In this document: one piece after another, positions 45,005-56,849 of the stretch
How positions within the stretch are numbered: position 1 is the first letter of the stretch
Layout of the letters: every line of letters begins with the position of its first letter
Assembly: GCF_018555385.1 (NCBI RefSeq)
Contig: NZ_JAFEJS010000002.1
Location: forward strand, 248,001 to 312,000
DNA: 64,000 nt
Source of the DNA: Bifidobacterium santillanense
GTDB lineage: Bacteria; Actinomycetota; Actinomycetes; Actinomycetales; Bifidobacteriaceae
Direction of reading: 5' to 3'
Notes under the pieces: generated by a model
What the model saw: the letters and a program-made list of their open reading frames with translations, nothing else
Databases searched by the model: none
What the model was told of the DNA's origin: nothing
Program-made: the position numbers and the translations under genes

Positions 45005-46018
45005 TCAATGAGCTGAGCCATCGACTCGCCACAGCGGCGACACCCTCCATCCGTCAGGGAATCCCATGTCAGACTTTGGAATCTGAGGGTACCCGTCCAT
45101 GAGGGAGATGAATTTCTCCGTCCATGCGGGTCCGTCGATCTGGGATGTCAGGTAGTTCTCCATGGTGAGGAATGCAGCGGGGCCGGAGGACTTACGGAAG
45201 ATATCCCAATCGTTGCCCCACCAACCCTTTGCATGGGATCCGCTGCGATGCTTCGGCAGTTTCGGCGCTATGCGGGTGCTGGTTTCGTTCCAGAAGCGAT
45301 CGTGGTGCGCGGTCATGTTCCGGGCCTGCCGGATAGTCTCAAGCCAATTGGAGAGGATTTTGGCGTCGCCGCGTACGGCGGGATTCGGGTTGGGGTTGAA
45401 GATATGCAGCCTGGTGGCCAGCTTTCTCTTGATATGGTCTGGCGCTCCTTGGTAGAAGTTCTCCTTGAGTGTTCCGTAGCTCAGGCATCCGACGATCATC
45501 CAATACGGAGGCAGCGGATCGCTGTAGGTACTCCGAAAATGCCTGAGGTACGGAAGATTTGATTTGGTGAATGTCGAACGCAACGAGGAAAGGCAAGCCA
45601 GATGGTCGTCATAGCTCAACCCCGGGAGTCCTTCCCGTGTCATGTAGCCGAATTCGCCGCCGAATACCGATAGTTCATGGGCGAGGAAGCTCTTGAGATA
45701 GATCTCGATGGTGACGATGCCGTCGAATACCAGCATCCGCAGTTCCTGATCGAACAGGTATCTATCCCAGATATCCTTGAATTGCACATCTTGACGGAAG
45801 GGCAATGAGCGCTTCGCCGACTGCTCCGATACCGGGGTGAGGAACGGATACCAGTACCCTTTCAGCCGGAAGTATCCCACTTGCTCGATTCGACGCTCAA
45901 GCAGCTCACGACTTATTCCGGACAAACCGTTGTCAATAAGCTTGGCCGATAAATCATCCAATGATTTCGGCGGATGCTGCGGATAGGGGCGGAGCTGTGG
46001 AGTATCATTCTCGTCCAT
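45005..46018 (-). CDS. Abi family (Abi_2, AbiD/AbiF) abortive-infection protein
   Basis: 337 residues. The Abi_2 pattern is clear: an N-terminal LIDNGLSGISRELLERRIEQ, then VGYFRLKGYWYPFL; a middle FKDIWDRYLFDQELRMLVFD and IVTIEIYLKSFLAHELSVFG; PPYWMIVGCLSYGTLKENFY; and the HEPN-type R-x4-6-H motif in RQARNMTAHHDRFWN (about 231 to 245). HEPN proteins of this class are usually RNases that stop growth upon phage infection. The start has CGGAGGAACG upstream. A terminator-like hairpin with a T-run sits just before the ribosome site, so expression is probably attenuated. Its low-GC codon use differs from neighbours, indicating a separate origin. Confidence 0.88.
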   Translation of the reverse strand: MDENDTPQLRPYPQHPPKSLDDLSAKLIDNGLSGISRELLERRIEQVGYFRLKGYWYPFLTPVSEQSAKRSLPFRQDVQFKDIWDRYLFDQELRMLVFDGIVTIEIYLKSFLAHELSVFGGEFGYMTREGLPGLSYDDHLACLSSLRSTFTKSNLPYLRHFRSTYSDPLPPYWMIVGCLSYGTLKENFYQGAPDHIKRKLATRLHIFNPNPNPAVRGDAKILSNWLETIRQARNMTAHHDRFWNETSTRIAPKLPKHRSGSHAKGWWGNDWDIFRKSSGPAAFLTMENYLTSQIDGPAWTEKFISLMDGYPQIPKSDMGFPDGWRVSPLWRVDGSAH

Positions 46019-46033
46019 CGTTCCTCCGATAAG

Positions 46034-46150
46034 AAAAATGCCACCCTAGTGTGCTTCAGTGAGAGGCAATGGTGGCTTTTAACATCGCTAATTGTAGCGA
46101 ATATATCGCCTTTCGTAAAGATACAGAACACTCCGTACATCTAGTATCCA
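46034..46150 (-). ncRNA. Structured Abi leader RNA with attenuator hairpin (candidate)
   Basis: On the minus strand GCCACC (46076 to 46071) pairs with GGTGGC (46045 to 46040), followed by ATTTTT, only 15 bases before the abi start. Upstream stems include CGCTA-ATTG-TAGCG (46086 to 46099) and GCGA-N5-TCGC (46097 to 46109). A conserved RNA found upstream of abiF genes is known, and type III toxin-antitoxin loci place an RNA antitoxin and terminator before a toxin gene. I cannot test the match to that RNA; the limits given are approximate. Confidence 0.4.
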
Positions 46151-46276
46151 AAGCAGAGCGATGCACTAAATGTAGTATTCGCGTCATGTTTCATCCGTGA
46201 ACGGGTTGCCAATCTTCGTCACATGTCCGCCGCAGCGTCGCTCGATGCGGGGTGATGCTGATGGTGCGTTCGGGGT

Positions 46277-46364
46277 CCGACGGCCGGCCGTCGGGCTTGC
46301 GGGCGTGCTTTTCTTCCAGGGACCCGGGAGGAGGCGGGTTCTGGAGTCCCCGTCTCCTCCCTTT
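46277..46364 (+). promoter_or_regulatory. Two hairpins in the adhesin leader
   Basis: A perfect 18-bp palindrome (46277 to 46294), followed 15 bases later by CTTTTCTT, and a 13-bp stem with one G-U pair (46326 to 46338 and 46349 to 46361) followed by TTTC. They lie 40 to 130 bp before the adhesin start and may act as terminators or an attenuator limiting adhesin expression. Confidence 0.5.
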
Positions 46365-46406
46365 CCCGGAGAAGGGCTTGTGATCGCATGTGGGAAAGGA
46401 TTTCGT

Positions 46407-49400
46407 ATGAGGTTCGGGAAGAAGGGCACCGGCGCGGTGGCGTCGATCACTGCCGCCGCGGCGTTGCTGGCCTGTCTGGTTCCGGTCGCGTTGGCCGATA
46501 ACGGTGGCGGTGGTTCCGGCGAGGACGGTGGCGGTTCGGGCGGTGGTCCGACGCAGACGGCCGATGTGCATTGGATCTACAAGGATTCGTGGCCGGCCAC
46601 GCTGGATGGCATGAAGACGGCGTTGAGTGATGCGAAGGTGCGTCTGTCGTCCGATCTGGCGAACGGGCAGAACCAGTTCGTGAACATGAACAAGACTTTG
46701 AGCGACGCGATCGATGAGTGCCAACGCTCCTATACGGGTGAGGGGAACGCGGACTGCCGTCTGGTGGCGGTGGGCTACGTGCGCTTGGCGGATGGTTCGT
46801 TCAACGGCAGCTACGTGAGCTCGAACGCGAAGAACCGTTGGGAGGCGCAGTGGAAGGCCGAGGCGAAGGGCGACTACACGTATCAGGGGCAGAAGTACTC
46901 GACCTCGACCACGTGGAAGGACAAGCTCGGCACGCGCAGCGTTGACTCGCTGGCACAGGAGTCGATCAACTCCAACCCGAACGCCTCGTTCCGCGTGATC
47001 GTGCTGGCGCAGAACCAGCCACCGGTCGATTACAAGCTGAACGTGACCACCAGCCACAAGCAGAAGACCGACATGCAGGTCGGCTCCACCGACCCGATCG
47101 GCGACGTCATCCACGCAGACAACGGCGGTTCCGCGATCAAGGAGACGTTGAACGGCACCGCGATCATCCATTACGAGAACGGCCCCTACCTGCCCGCGAA
47201 GAGCGTGAGCAAGCCGATCAGCTTCTCCGGCAATGGAGACACCCAGCTCGACAATCTCGCCTCGCCGAAGGATTTCGGCATGAAATACTGGGCCGAGGGC
47301 TCGTACTGGATCGACATCCAGGTGCCCAAGCAGGGCCGCATGCAGGCGGCCGTGGACACCGCGGACCGCGACCCGGCCGAATCCTGGAAGGTGAGCTCGG
47401 TGCCGCCCGAACCCCCGGTCAAGAAGATCGAGGACGGCGTGAGCGCCGACCGGATGACGAACCGCACCACCATCACGTACGGCACCGGCCGCGGCGGCTA
47501 CGAGATGCGTTTCCGCGACGTGATCGAACCCAACGGCGTCGAATACTCCGTGGACAACTACAGGCTCATCGACAGGACCGACGGCAACCGCGACGTTTCC
47601 GGCGAGTTCGAGATCAACTGGGACAAGGCGTCGAACACGGTGTCGGCCGCTCGTTCGGCGGACAAGGGCGAGATGCCCCTGGACCATGTCTACGAATTCA
47701 GCTTCGACGTGACCGTGTCGAAGCCCTCCGACTTCCAGCAGGTCAGGGACCATGCGTGGGGCCAGTGGAACCACGAGCCCGAGGCCGACGCCGGAACGAA
47801 ACAGTTCGATACGTGGCGGCCGAATCCCGACAAGAGCTGGATCCGCCTGAACGCGAAGGGCCAATGGGAGGCGGTCATCGACCCGAAGGAGACCAACCAG
47901 ACCGGCGCCGACAATATGACGCTTCTGGACGGGGACCGGGTCGCCTCGGTGGTCAACGGCACCATCGCCAAAAACCTCATCCAAGCCCCGGAGGCTCTGA
48001 CGCTCACGGACGACTGGTCGGCCGCCGACTACCTGTTCGACGCCGACGACAAGTCGAAGATCAAGGTGTACGAGGCCGATGCCGGCACCGATCGCGAGTC
48101 CAGCGTCACCGACATCGCCAACCACGGCAGGGACGTCACCGGCCAGTGGACGATCACGATGGAAGGCACCACGGTGACCGCCACCGCAGGCCAGGCCTAC
48201 CGCGAGGGATTGAAGGGGCTGAAGACCGCGAAGCAGGTCACGCTGCTCATTCCCGGCAAGGCGTCCTATGCCAACGGCAAGGGCGCGGGCCAGGTGCGCG
48301 ACGACTTCGGCAAGCAGTCGAGCGACGAACTGTCGTTCTGCACCACGCCGGATGGCAAGGCGCTGACGAACAAGGGATCCCAGACCGTCAACACGCACAC
48401 CATCCCCACGAACGAACCGAAGATCTGCGGCTACATACCGCCCGTCGTCAAGGACGTGGTCGGCGAATCCTCGCAGGGAGGCGACCAGGCGTCCGTGGAC
48501 GGCAGGGTCGTCTACCCGGGCCAGCGCGTGGAATACCGTCTGGAGACACAGCCCCACCTGCCCGGCAATCTCGCGTACTCCGTCAGCGAGGTGGCGGTCA
48601 CCGACACCTACGACGAGCATCTTGAAGTGGACAAGCAGACCCTGGAGGTCACCGACCTGTCCACCGGCAAGTTCATCCCGAAAACCGAGTACGAGACCCA
48701 GTGGAACGACGGACAGCACGCGGTGCGCCTCGTGTTCTCCGACGGATACGTGAAGACCAACTGGCGCAACGGCGCGAACCCGCGCATCATCGTCCGCTTC
48801 GAGGGCACGGTCGCCAAGGACGCGCCCACGGACACCAAGATCGGCAACCAGTGGGCATTGACACTGAACAACATGGTCACCCCGAGCAACAGGGTGTGGA
48901 ACGAGCCGCCCGACTTCACGCCGGTGAAGAAAGACACCCAGGCCGACCCGTCCATCAGCATCGACGGCAAGACCGCGCTGCTGGGCGACCGGATCTACTA
49001 CCGCGTGACCATCGACGCCAAGCAGACCAACCAGGCCTACAAGGTCTGGAGGCTCGGCATGACCGATGACTGGGACGACGAATATCTCTCCCTTGACGAC
49101 AAGCGCATCGAGGTCACCGACACCGCGACCGGCAAGGACGTGACCGCGAAGTTCAACATCGCGGCGATCGACGGCGTCGCCTACGTGTACGCCAAGACCG
49201 CGGACACGAAGGTGCCGGCCACCGGCGAGACCATCAAGGGCGACCCCCAGCCCAAGAACCTCAAGGAATACGCCGAAAAGAAGGACCACGACCCGTTGAA
49301 GGAGCCGGCCATCGACCAGTCGATGCTGGGCACGAGCTATGAGGTGAGCCTGCCGATGACCGTCATCAAGGTCACCGACGGACATATCGTGAAGAACAAG

Positions 49401-50702
49401 GCCACGCAGGTCGTCAACGACACCCGCAAGGACACCAACGAGGTCGCCAACCCCCTCAAACCCGTCAACCCGTCCAAGGACGTGGTCGTGAAGGTGGACG
49501 GCGAATCCATCGACAAGCGGAGCGTGTACCTCAACAGCCTGTTCCTCTACCGTCTCGACAGCTCCGTGCTGCCCGCTCACCGCGCCTACCAGAAGGTCAC
49601 CGACTGGAGCATCGCCGACCCGCTCGACACCGAGCACGACCAGTACACCGGCCAATGGGCCGTGTACGCCATGCGCGACCTGACCGAACAGGGCAAGGTG
49701 ATCGCCCATAAAGGCGTGAAGATCGCCGGCAGCGGCTTCGATGCCGGCGCATACGGCGGCGAACTGTTCACCCTCGCGCAGGACGACAAGGGCGTGGTCA
49801 CCGTTACCGCGACCCAGCGCATGCTCGACCTCGTCAGCGGCGACGACGAAAGCGAGCAGGCATGGACCGCGTTCATCCAGTGCAAGCGCGTCAAGACCGG
49901 AGAACACATCGCCAACCGGTTCGACGAAACCCTCAACGGCACCAAACGGCCTTCCAACCAGGTCGAGACGCACACGCCCGACATGACACCGAGCCTGAAG
50001 ATCGAGAAATGGGACGAGGCCTCCGGCTGGCCGGCCGGCGACCGCGACCAGGTCAAGGACGCGCTGGCCATGCAGGGCGACACGCGCATCGTGTTCACCA
50101 TCACCAACACCAGCACCACCGACCCCGACACCAAGCAGGGCGCATGGTACCGCACCAAGGACCTGAACCTCAAGGACCAACTGGTCGCCGGCGACGGCCG
50201 GGTGACCGATCTCGAATACCCCGCCGATTGGGACAGTCGCATCCTCAAGCCCGGCGAGAGCGTCGAGGTCAAGGGCGTCCTCAAGGGCGTGACCGACCAT
50301 CACACCGACCGTGCCACGGTCACCGGCACGCCTCTGATCGAATGCGTCGTCTCCGACCCGGATCCGTTCGACGGCAAGGACGAGACGTCCGCACCCGATG
50401 ACGCGGTCACGATCGACGGCAGGCTCGTCTGCCCCGATACCGAGGTGGTCAGCAACACCGACGACTGGAACGGCTACCGAACCGGGCTCGCCCACACCGG
50501 CGCCGCCATCCAGGGCGTGATCGCCGCGGCGATCACGCTGCTCGCCGTCGGCGTGGGACTGGTCGCCGCCCGCAGGTTCAGGCGCGGGAACAACGCCGGC
50601 GGCCGCCACTCCGGCACGATGCAACCCGTCGATGCCGAGGATGCCGACGCGGATGCCGTCGAAACCGCCGATCCGGTTCCCGGCGGGCAATCCGTGGTCT
50701 GA
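46407..50702 (+). CDS. Large cell-wall-anchored adhesin with LAHTG sorting signal
   Basis: 1431-residue exported surface protein. A signal peptide (about 1 to 31, ending VPVALADN) precedes a Gly-rich spacer, an N-terminal domain (about 50 to 350), several repeated beta-rich modules, and a C-terminal LAHTGA motif (about 1361 to 1366) with a membrane helix and RRFRRG, the LAXTG signal of class E sortases. The repeats each begin with a pattern such as SISIDGKTALLGDRIYYRV or DGESIDKRSVYLNSLFLYRL, resembling the antigen I/II isopeptide-bonded domains of oral streptococci. An unusual cytoplasmic tail of about 45 acidic residues follows the helix. Start ATG 46407 has GGGAAAGGA upstream. Ligand unknown; likely host glycan or mucin, or a partner cell during conjugation. 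Confidence 0.85.
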   Translation: MRFGKKGTGAVASITAAAALLACLVPVALADNGGGGSGEDGGGSGGGPTQTADVHWIYKDSWPATLDGMKTALSDAKVRLSSDLANGQNQFVNMNKTLSDAIDECQRSYTGEGNADCRLVAVGYVRLADGSFNGSYVSSNAKNRWEAQWKAEAKGDYTYQGQKYSTSTTWKDKLGTRSVDSLAQESINSNPNASFRVIVLAQNQPPVDYKLNVTTSHKQKTDMQVGSTDPIGDVIHADNGGSAIKETLNGTAIIHYENGPYLPAKSVSKPISFSGNGDTQLDNLASPKDFGMKYWAEGSYWIDIQVPKQGRMQAAVDTADRDPAESWKVSSVPPEPPVKKIEDGVSADRMTNRTTITYGTGRGGYEMRFRDVIEPNGVEYSVDNYRLIDRTDGNRDVSGEFEINWDKASNTVSAARSADKGEMPLDHVYEFSFDVTVSKPSDFQQVRDHAWGQWNHEPEADAGTKQFDTWRPNPDKSWIRLNAKGQWEAVIDPKETNQTGADNMTLLDGDRVASVVNGTIAKNLIQAPEALTLTDDWSAADYLFDADDKSKIKVYEADAGTDRESSVTDIANHGRDVTGQWTITMEGTTVTATAGQAYREGLKGLKTAKQVTLLIPGKASYANGKGAGQVRDDFGKQSSDELSFCTTPDGKALTNKGSQTVNTHTIPTNEPKICGYIPPVVKDVVGESSQGGDQASVDGRVVYPGQRVEYRLETQPHLPGNLAYSVSEVAVTDTYDEHLEVDKQTLEVTDLSTGKFIPKTEYETQWNDGQHAVRLVFSDGYVKTNWRNGANPRIIVRFEGTVAKDAPTDTKIGNQWALTLNNMVTPSNRVWNEPPDFTPVKKDTQADPSISIDGKTALLGDRIYYRVTIDAKQTNQAYKVWRLGMTDDWDDEYLSLDDKRIEVTDTATGKDVTAKFNIAAIDGVAYVYAKTADTKVPATGETIKGDPQPKNLKEYAEKKDHDPLKEPAIDQSMLGTSYEVSLPMTVIKVTDGHIVKNKATQVVNDTRKDTNEVANPLKPVNPSKDVVVKVDGESIDKRSVYLNSLFLYRLDSSVLPAHRAYQKVTDWSIADPLDTEHDQYTGQWAVYAMRDLTEQGKVIAHKGVKIAGSGFDAGAYGGELFTLAQDDKGVVTVTATQRMLDLVSGDDESEQAWTAFIQCKRVKTGEHIANRFDETLNGTKRPSNQVETHTPDMTPSLKIEKWDEASGWPAGDRDQVKDALAMQGDTRIVFTITNTSTTDPDTKQGAWYRTKDLNLKDQLVAGDGRVTDLEYPADWDSRILKPGESVEVKGVLKGVTDHHTDRATVTGTPLIECVVSDPDPFDGKDETSAPDDAVTIDGRLVCPDTEVVSNTDDWNGYRTGLAHTGAAIQGVIAAAITLLAVGVGLVAARRFRRGNNAGGRHSGTMQPVDAEDADADAVETADPVPGGQSVV

Positions 50703-50707
50703 CCGAA

Positions 50708-50767
50708 GCGGCAGGGACCGTTCCCTGCCGCGATGATTCTTCCGGCCGGACGACAATCCGGCCGGAA
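50708..50767 (+). terminator. Double hairpin after the adhesin gene
   Basis: Two perfect stems: 10 bp (50708 to 50717 and 50722 to 50731) and 11 bp (50740 to 50750 and 50757 to 50767), the first only 5 bp past the stop. Confidence 0.75.
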
Positions 50768-50810
50768 CCCCGCCGGTTCTCTTCCTTCTTCTCTCCCCGG
50801 CGGGCATGGC

Positions 50811-50854
50811 AACGGCCCGGCGCCAACGGTTCAAACCGTTAGCGCCGGGCCGTT
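50811..50854 (-). terminator. Terminator after lacS
   Basis: 20-bp stem with one mismatch (50811 to 50830 and 50835 to 50854), 19 bp past the lacS stop on the minus strand. Confidence 0.75.
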
Positions 50855-50873
50855 CCCTTGCTGCCTTGATTGC

Positions 50874-52355
50874 TTACTGCTTGTCGGTTTCCTCGGAGGC
50901 GAGTCGTTCTTCGAGCTGTTCGACGATGTGGTCGTGCATGTTCTCGTCGATCTTGACGGTCAGGAGGAAGACGACGAGGCTGGCGACGATGCCGGCGAGC
51001 GGCAGGTAGTAGGCGCAGGTCTTGAACGTGCGGATGTTCGCGGCGGTCATGTCGGCGGCGGTGGCGTTGCCGACCATGCCGGCGGCGACGGCCACGAAGC
51101 CCACGATGCCGTTGGACAGCGCGCCGGCGATCTTGTCGAGCATCGGGCGCACGGAGAGGGTGACGGCCTCGTTGCGCTTGCCGGTCTTGAGCTGTCCGTA
51201 TTCGATGGAGTCGGTCATGCTCAGGATGGCGGTCATCTGGATGGTCTGCGCGGGCAGGTAGAAGAGGACGAGCGCGACGATGACGACGGGCAGGTTCATG
51301 GGCGCGATGATGAACAGCGTGTAGCCGGCGATCATGAACGCCATGCCGGCGGTGTACAGCCAGCGGCGCGGGATGCGGCGGTTGAGCACCGGGTAGAGGG
51401 GCGTGGTGACCAGTCCGGTGATGACCGGGATGACGCCGGCGATGGAGAAGCTGTCCGGCGCGCCGAGCACGTATTTGAACTGGTAGAAGAGCACGCCAGT
51501 GGTGGCGACGTTGGCCACGGAGTACAGCAGGTAGCTCAGGGCGACCCACAGGAGCTGGTCGTTCTGGGCGATGGCCTTGAACGCCTCGATGGGGTTGCCG
51601 TTGGCCTCGGCCTTGGCGCGCAGCTCGCCCTGGTTCTCGCGGGTGCCGAACGCGACGCTCCACGCGGTCAGCAGGCCGAGCACGGCGATGATGATGGCGA
51701 ACGCGGCCCAGCCGGTGCGGCCCTGCTCCCATTGGCCGGTGAACTTCCAGGTGAACCAGCTGACGACGGGCACGACGATGACGGTGACGCCGTTGTAGCC
51801 GATGGATCCGGTGAACGCGCCGAGCGCGGTGTACGTGCTGCGTTCGTGCGAGTCGGAGGAGATCGCGGGGATCATGCCCCAGTAGGAGATGTCGCGCAGC
51901 GAGTAGATCACGTCCAGCAGGATGAACACGATGACGAACAGGACCATGAACACGCCGGTGTTCACGTCCACGAGGCCGAACAGGCCGGTGAACACCATGA
52001 TCAGCAGGATGCCGGGCACGAGTCCGCCGATGAACTGCCAGGGGCGGAACCGGCCCCAGCGGGTGTCCGTGTTGTCCACGAGGTTGCCGAGCAGCGGGTC
52101 GAGGAAGATCTCCGCGATGCGGATGACCACCACGAGTCCGGTGATCACCGCGATGAGGCGCGCGGCCAGCGTCTTGTCCACGTCGATGAACAGCGCGGTG
52201 GTCACGAACGTGATGAAGAACGTGCTCATCGTGTTGTAGAACGCGGCCTGTCCCAGATTTCCGAACGCGTATGCGATCTTCTGGCCCATGTTCCTCGCGG
52301 GCGCTGCCTGCGGTTGTCCGGGCGTCGCCGTGCGCTGTGTGGTGGATCCGCTCAT
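50874..52355 (-). CDS. lacS: GPH-family galactoside:cation symporter
   Basis: 493-residue sugar permease of the glycoside-pentoside-hexuronide family, with 12 helices and no C-terminal IIA domain. Family features are present: KIAYAFGNLGQAAFYNTMS (about 25 to 43), DPLLGNLVDNTDTRWGRFRP (about 86 to 105), and SMTDSIEYGQLKTGKRNEA (about 366 to 384). Divergent from lacZ and sharing its operator, so it probably imports lactose or other galactosides such as lacto-N-biose. Ribosome site AAGGAGG sets the start at 52355. Confidence 0.88.
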   Translation of the reverse strand: MSGSTTQRTATPGQPQAAPARNMGQKIAYAFGNLGQAAFYNTMSTFFITFVTTALFIDVDKTLAARLIAVITGLVVVIRIAEIFLDPLLGNLVDNTDTRWGRFRPWQFIGGLVPGILLIMVFTGLFGLVDVNTGVFMVLFVIVFILLDVIYSLRDISYWGMIPAISSDSHERSTYTALGAFTGSIGYNGVTVIVVPVVSWFTWKFTGQWEQGRTGWAAFAIIIAVLGLLTAWSVAFGTRENQGELRAKAEANGNPIEAFKAIAQNDQLLWVALSYLLYSVANVATTGVLFYQFKYVLGAPDSFSIAGVIPVITGLVTTPLYPVLNRRIPRRWLYTAGMAFMIAGYTLFIIAPMNLPVVIVALVLFYLPAQTIQMTAILSMTDSIEYGQLKTGKRNEAVTLSVRPMLDKIAGALSNGIVGFVAVAAGMVGNATAADMTAANIRTFKTCAYYLPLAGIVASLVVFLLTVKIDENMHDHIVEQLEERLASEETDKQ

Positions 52356-52446
52356 GGTGTAGTGGCCTCCTTGCGACCTGTAAAGAATCCGTGCGCGGGA
52401 ACAGCTCCGATCCCGCAAGACGCGAGTATAGAACTTTCTCGAAAAA

Positions 52447-52460
52447 GTAAAAAACTTTAC
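52447..52460. promoter_or_regulatory. LacI-type operator 1 (lacS)
   Basis: GTAAA-AAAC-TTTAC, a perfect 5-bp inverted repeat 92 bp before the lacS start. It shares its arm sequence with the sites before lacZ and before the repressor gene. Confidence 0.65.
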
Positions 52461-52615
52461 CGCGTGTCGCAAGCAATGCCAACGAATTGCGTTCGTCGAT
52501 TCGACGCAACGCGCGGGGAAAAGACACCGTAGTGGCCGAATTATCGTTGCAATCAATGGATTTGCACAGGTTCTCGCAGTCGCCGTCGAGGCATGCGCAA
52601 GAAGTTGCGTAAATT

Positions 52616-55878
<3,263 letters not shown>

Positions 55879-55884
55879 CCGGCA

Positions 55885-55920
55885 ACGGGCGGCGGCATGC
55901 ACCACCATGCCGCCGCCCGT
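55885..55920 (+). terminator. Terminator between lacZ and nagB
   Basis: Perfect 15-bp stem (55885 to 55899 and 55906 to 55920), 6 bp after the lacZ stop. No long T-run, so readthrough into nagB is possible. Confidence 0.75.
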
Positions 55921-55963
55921 GCATATTCCCCAAAACACACCCACAGAAAAGAGGCAATCAATC

Positions 55964-56776
55964 ATGGCTGAAGTGATCATCGTCAAGAACGAGGAGGAGG
56001 CCGGCGAGATCTACGGCCGTTGCGTGGCGGACCTCATCAAGGCCAAGCCGGACGCGGTGCTGGGACTCGCCACGGGCTCCAGCCCGCTGGCCGCCTACCA
56101 GGCCCTCGCCAAGATCGTGCACGAGGAGCACATCGACGTCTCCAAGGTGCGCGGCTTCGCGCTCGACGAGTACCTGGGCCTGCCGCTGACCCACCCGGAG
56201 TCCTACCACTCCACCATCCACCGCACGGTCGTCGAGCCCCTGGGCCTCGACCCGGCCAAGGTCCACGTGCCCGGCGACGTGCTGAACGGCGCCCCGCTCG
56301 AGGACGGCGACAAGATCGCCGCCGCCGGCCCGGCCTACGACGCGGCCATCGAGGCCGCGGGCGGCATCGACGTGCAGATCCTCGGCATCGGCACCGACGG
56401 CCACATCGGTTTCAATGAGCCCGGCTCCTCGCTCGCCTCCGGCACGCGCGTCAAGACCCTGGCCGAGCAGACCCGCATCGACAACGCGCGCTTCTTCGAC
56501 GACGACATTAACCAGGTGCCGACCCACTGCATCACGCAGGGCATCGGCACGGTCCTGAAGGCCCGTCACCTCGTGCTGCTTGCGTTCGGCTCGGGCAAGG
56601 CCGAGGCCATCGAGGAGACCGTCGAGGGTGGCGTGAGCGCGTTCTGCCCGGCCTCCGCGCTGCAGCTGCACCCGCACGCCACGATCATCGTGGATGAGGA
56701 GGCCGCCAGCCGCCTGCGTCACAAGGACTACTACCGCTACGCCTTCGCCCACAAGCCGGCCTGGCAGGGCATCTGA
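55964..56776 (+). CDS. nagB: Glucosamine-6-phosphate deaminase
   Basis: 270-residue enzyme converting glucosamine-6-phosphate to fructose-6-phosphate and ammonia. Conserved motifs: LGLATGSSPLAAYQAL (about 33 to 48), FALDEYLGLP (catalytic Asp, about 65), GIGTDGHIGFNEPGSS (about 139 to 154) with the general-base Asp and ring-opening His. The start ATG 55964 has AGAGGCAATC upstream. It precedes nagA and completes use of the GlcNAc released from galactosylated amino-sugar glycans. Confidence 0.95.
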   Translation: MAEVIIVKNEEEAGEIYGRCVADLIKAKPDAVLGLATGSSPLAAYQALAKIVHEEHIDVSKVRGFALDEYLGLPLTHPESYHSTIHRTVVEPLGLDPAKVHVPGDVLNGAPLEDGDKIAAAGPAYDAAIEAAGGIDVQILGIGTDGHIGFNEPGSSLASGTRVKTLAEQTRIDNARFFDDDINQVPTHCITQGIGTVLKARHLVLLAFGSGKAEAIEETVEGGVSAFCPASALQLHPHATIIVDEEAASRLRHKDYYRYAFAHKPAWQGI

Positions 56777-56793
56777 CAGTAACCGAACCGAAC

Positions 56794-56829
56794 TCGGGCT
56801 CCTTCTTTCTCCGCAAAGAAGGAGCCCGA
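56794..56829 (+). terminator. Intercistronic hairpin between nagB and nagA
   Basis: Perfect 15-bp stem (56794 to 56808 and 56815 to 56829) with a 6-base loop in the 73-bp gap. The arm carries TTCTTT but no T-run follows the stem. It may reduce or process the nagBA message so that NagB and NagA levels differ. Confidence 0.75.
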
Positions 56830-56849
56830 ACGCATACAGGAAGGAAATC

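Noticed and set aside
46191..50834. A 1547-codon open frame on the minus strand opposite the adhesin
   Set aside because: Its product is a Val/Gly/Arg/Asp-rich low-complexity string without domains. Such frames are a by-product of GC-rich codon use; the plus-strand adhesin has a signal peptide, ribosome site and anchor.
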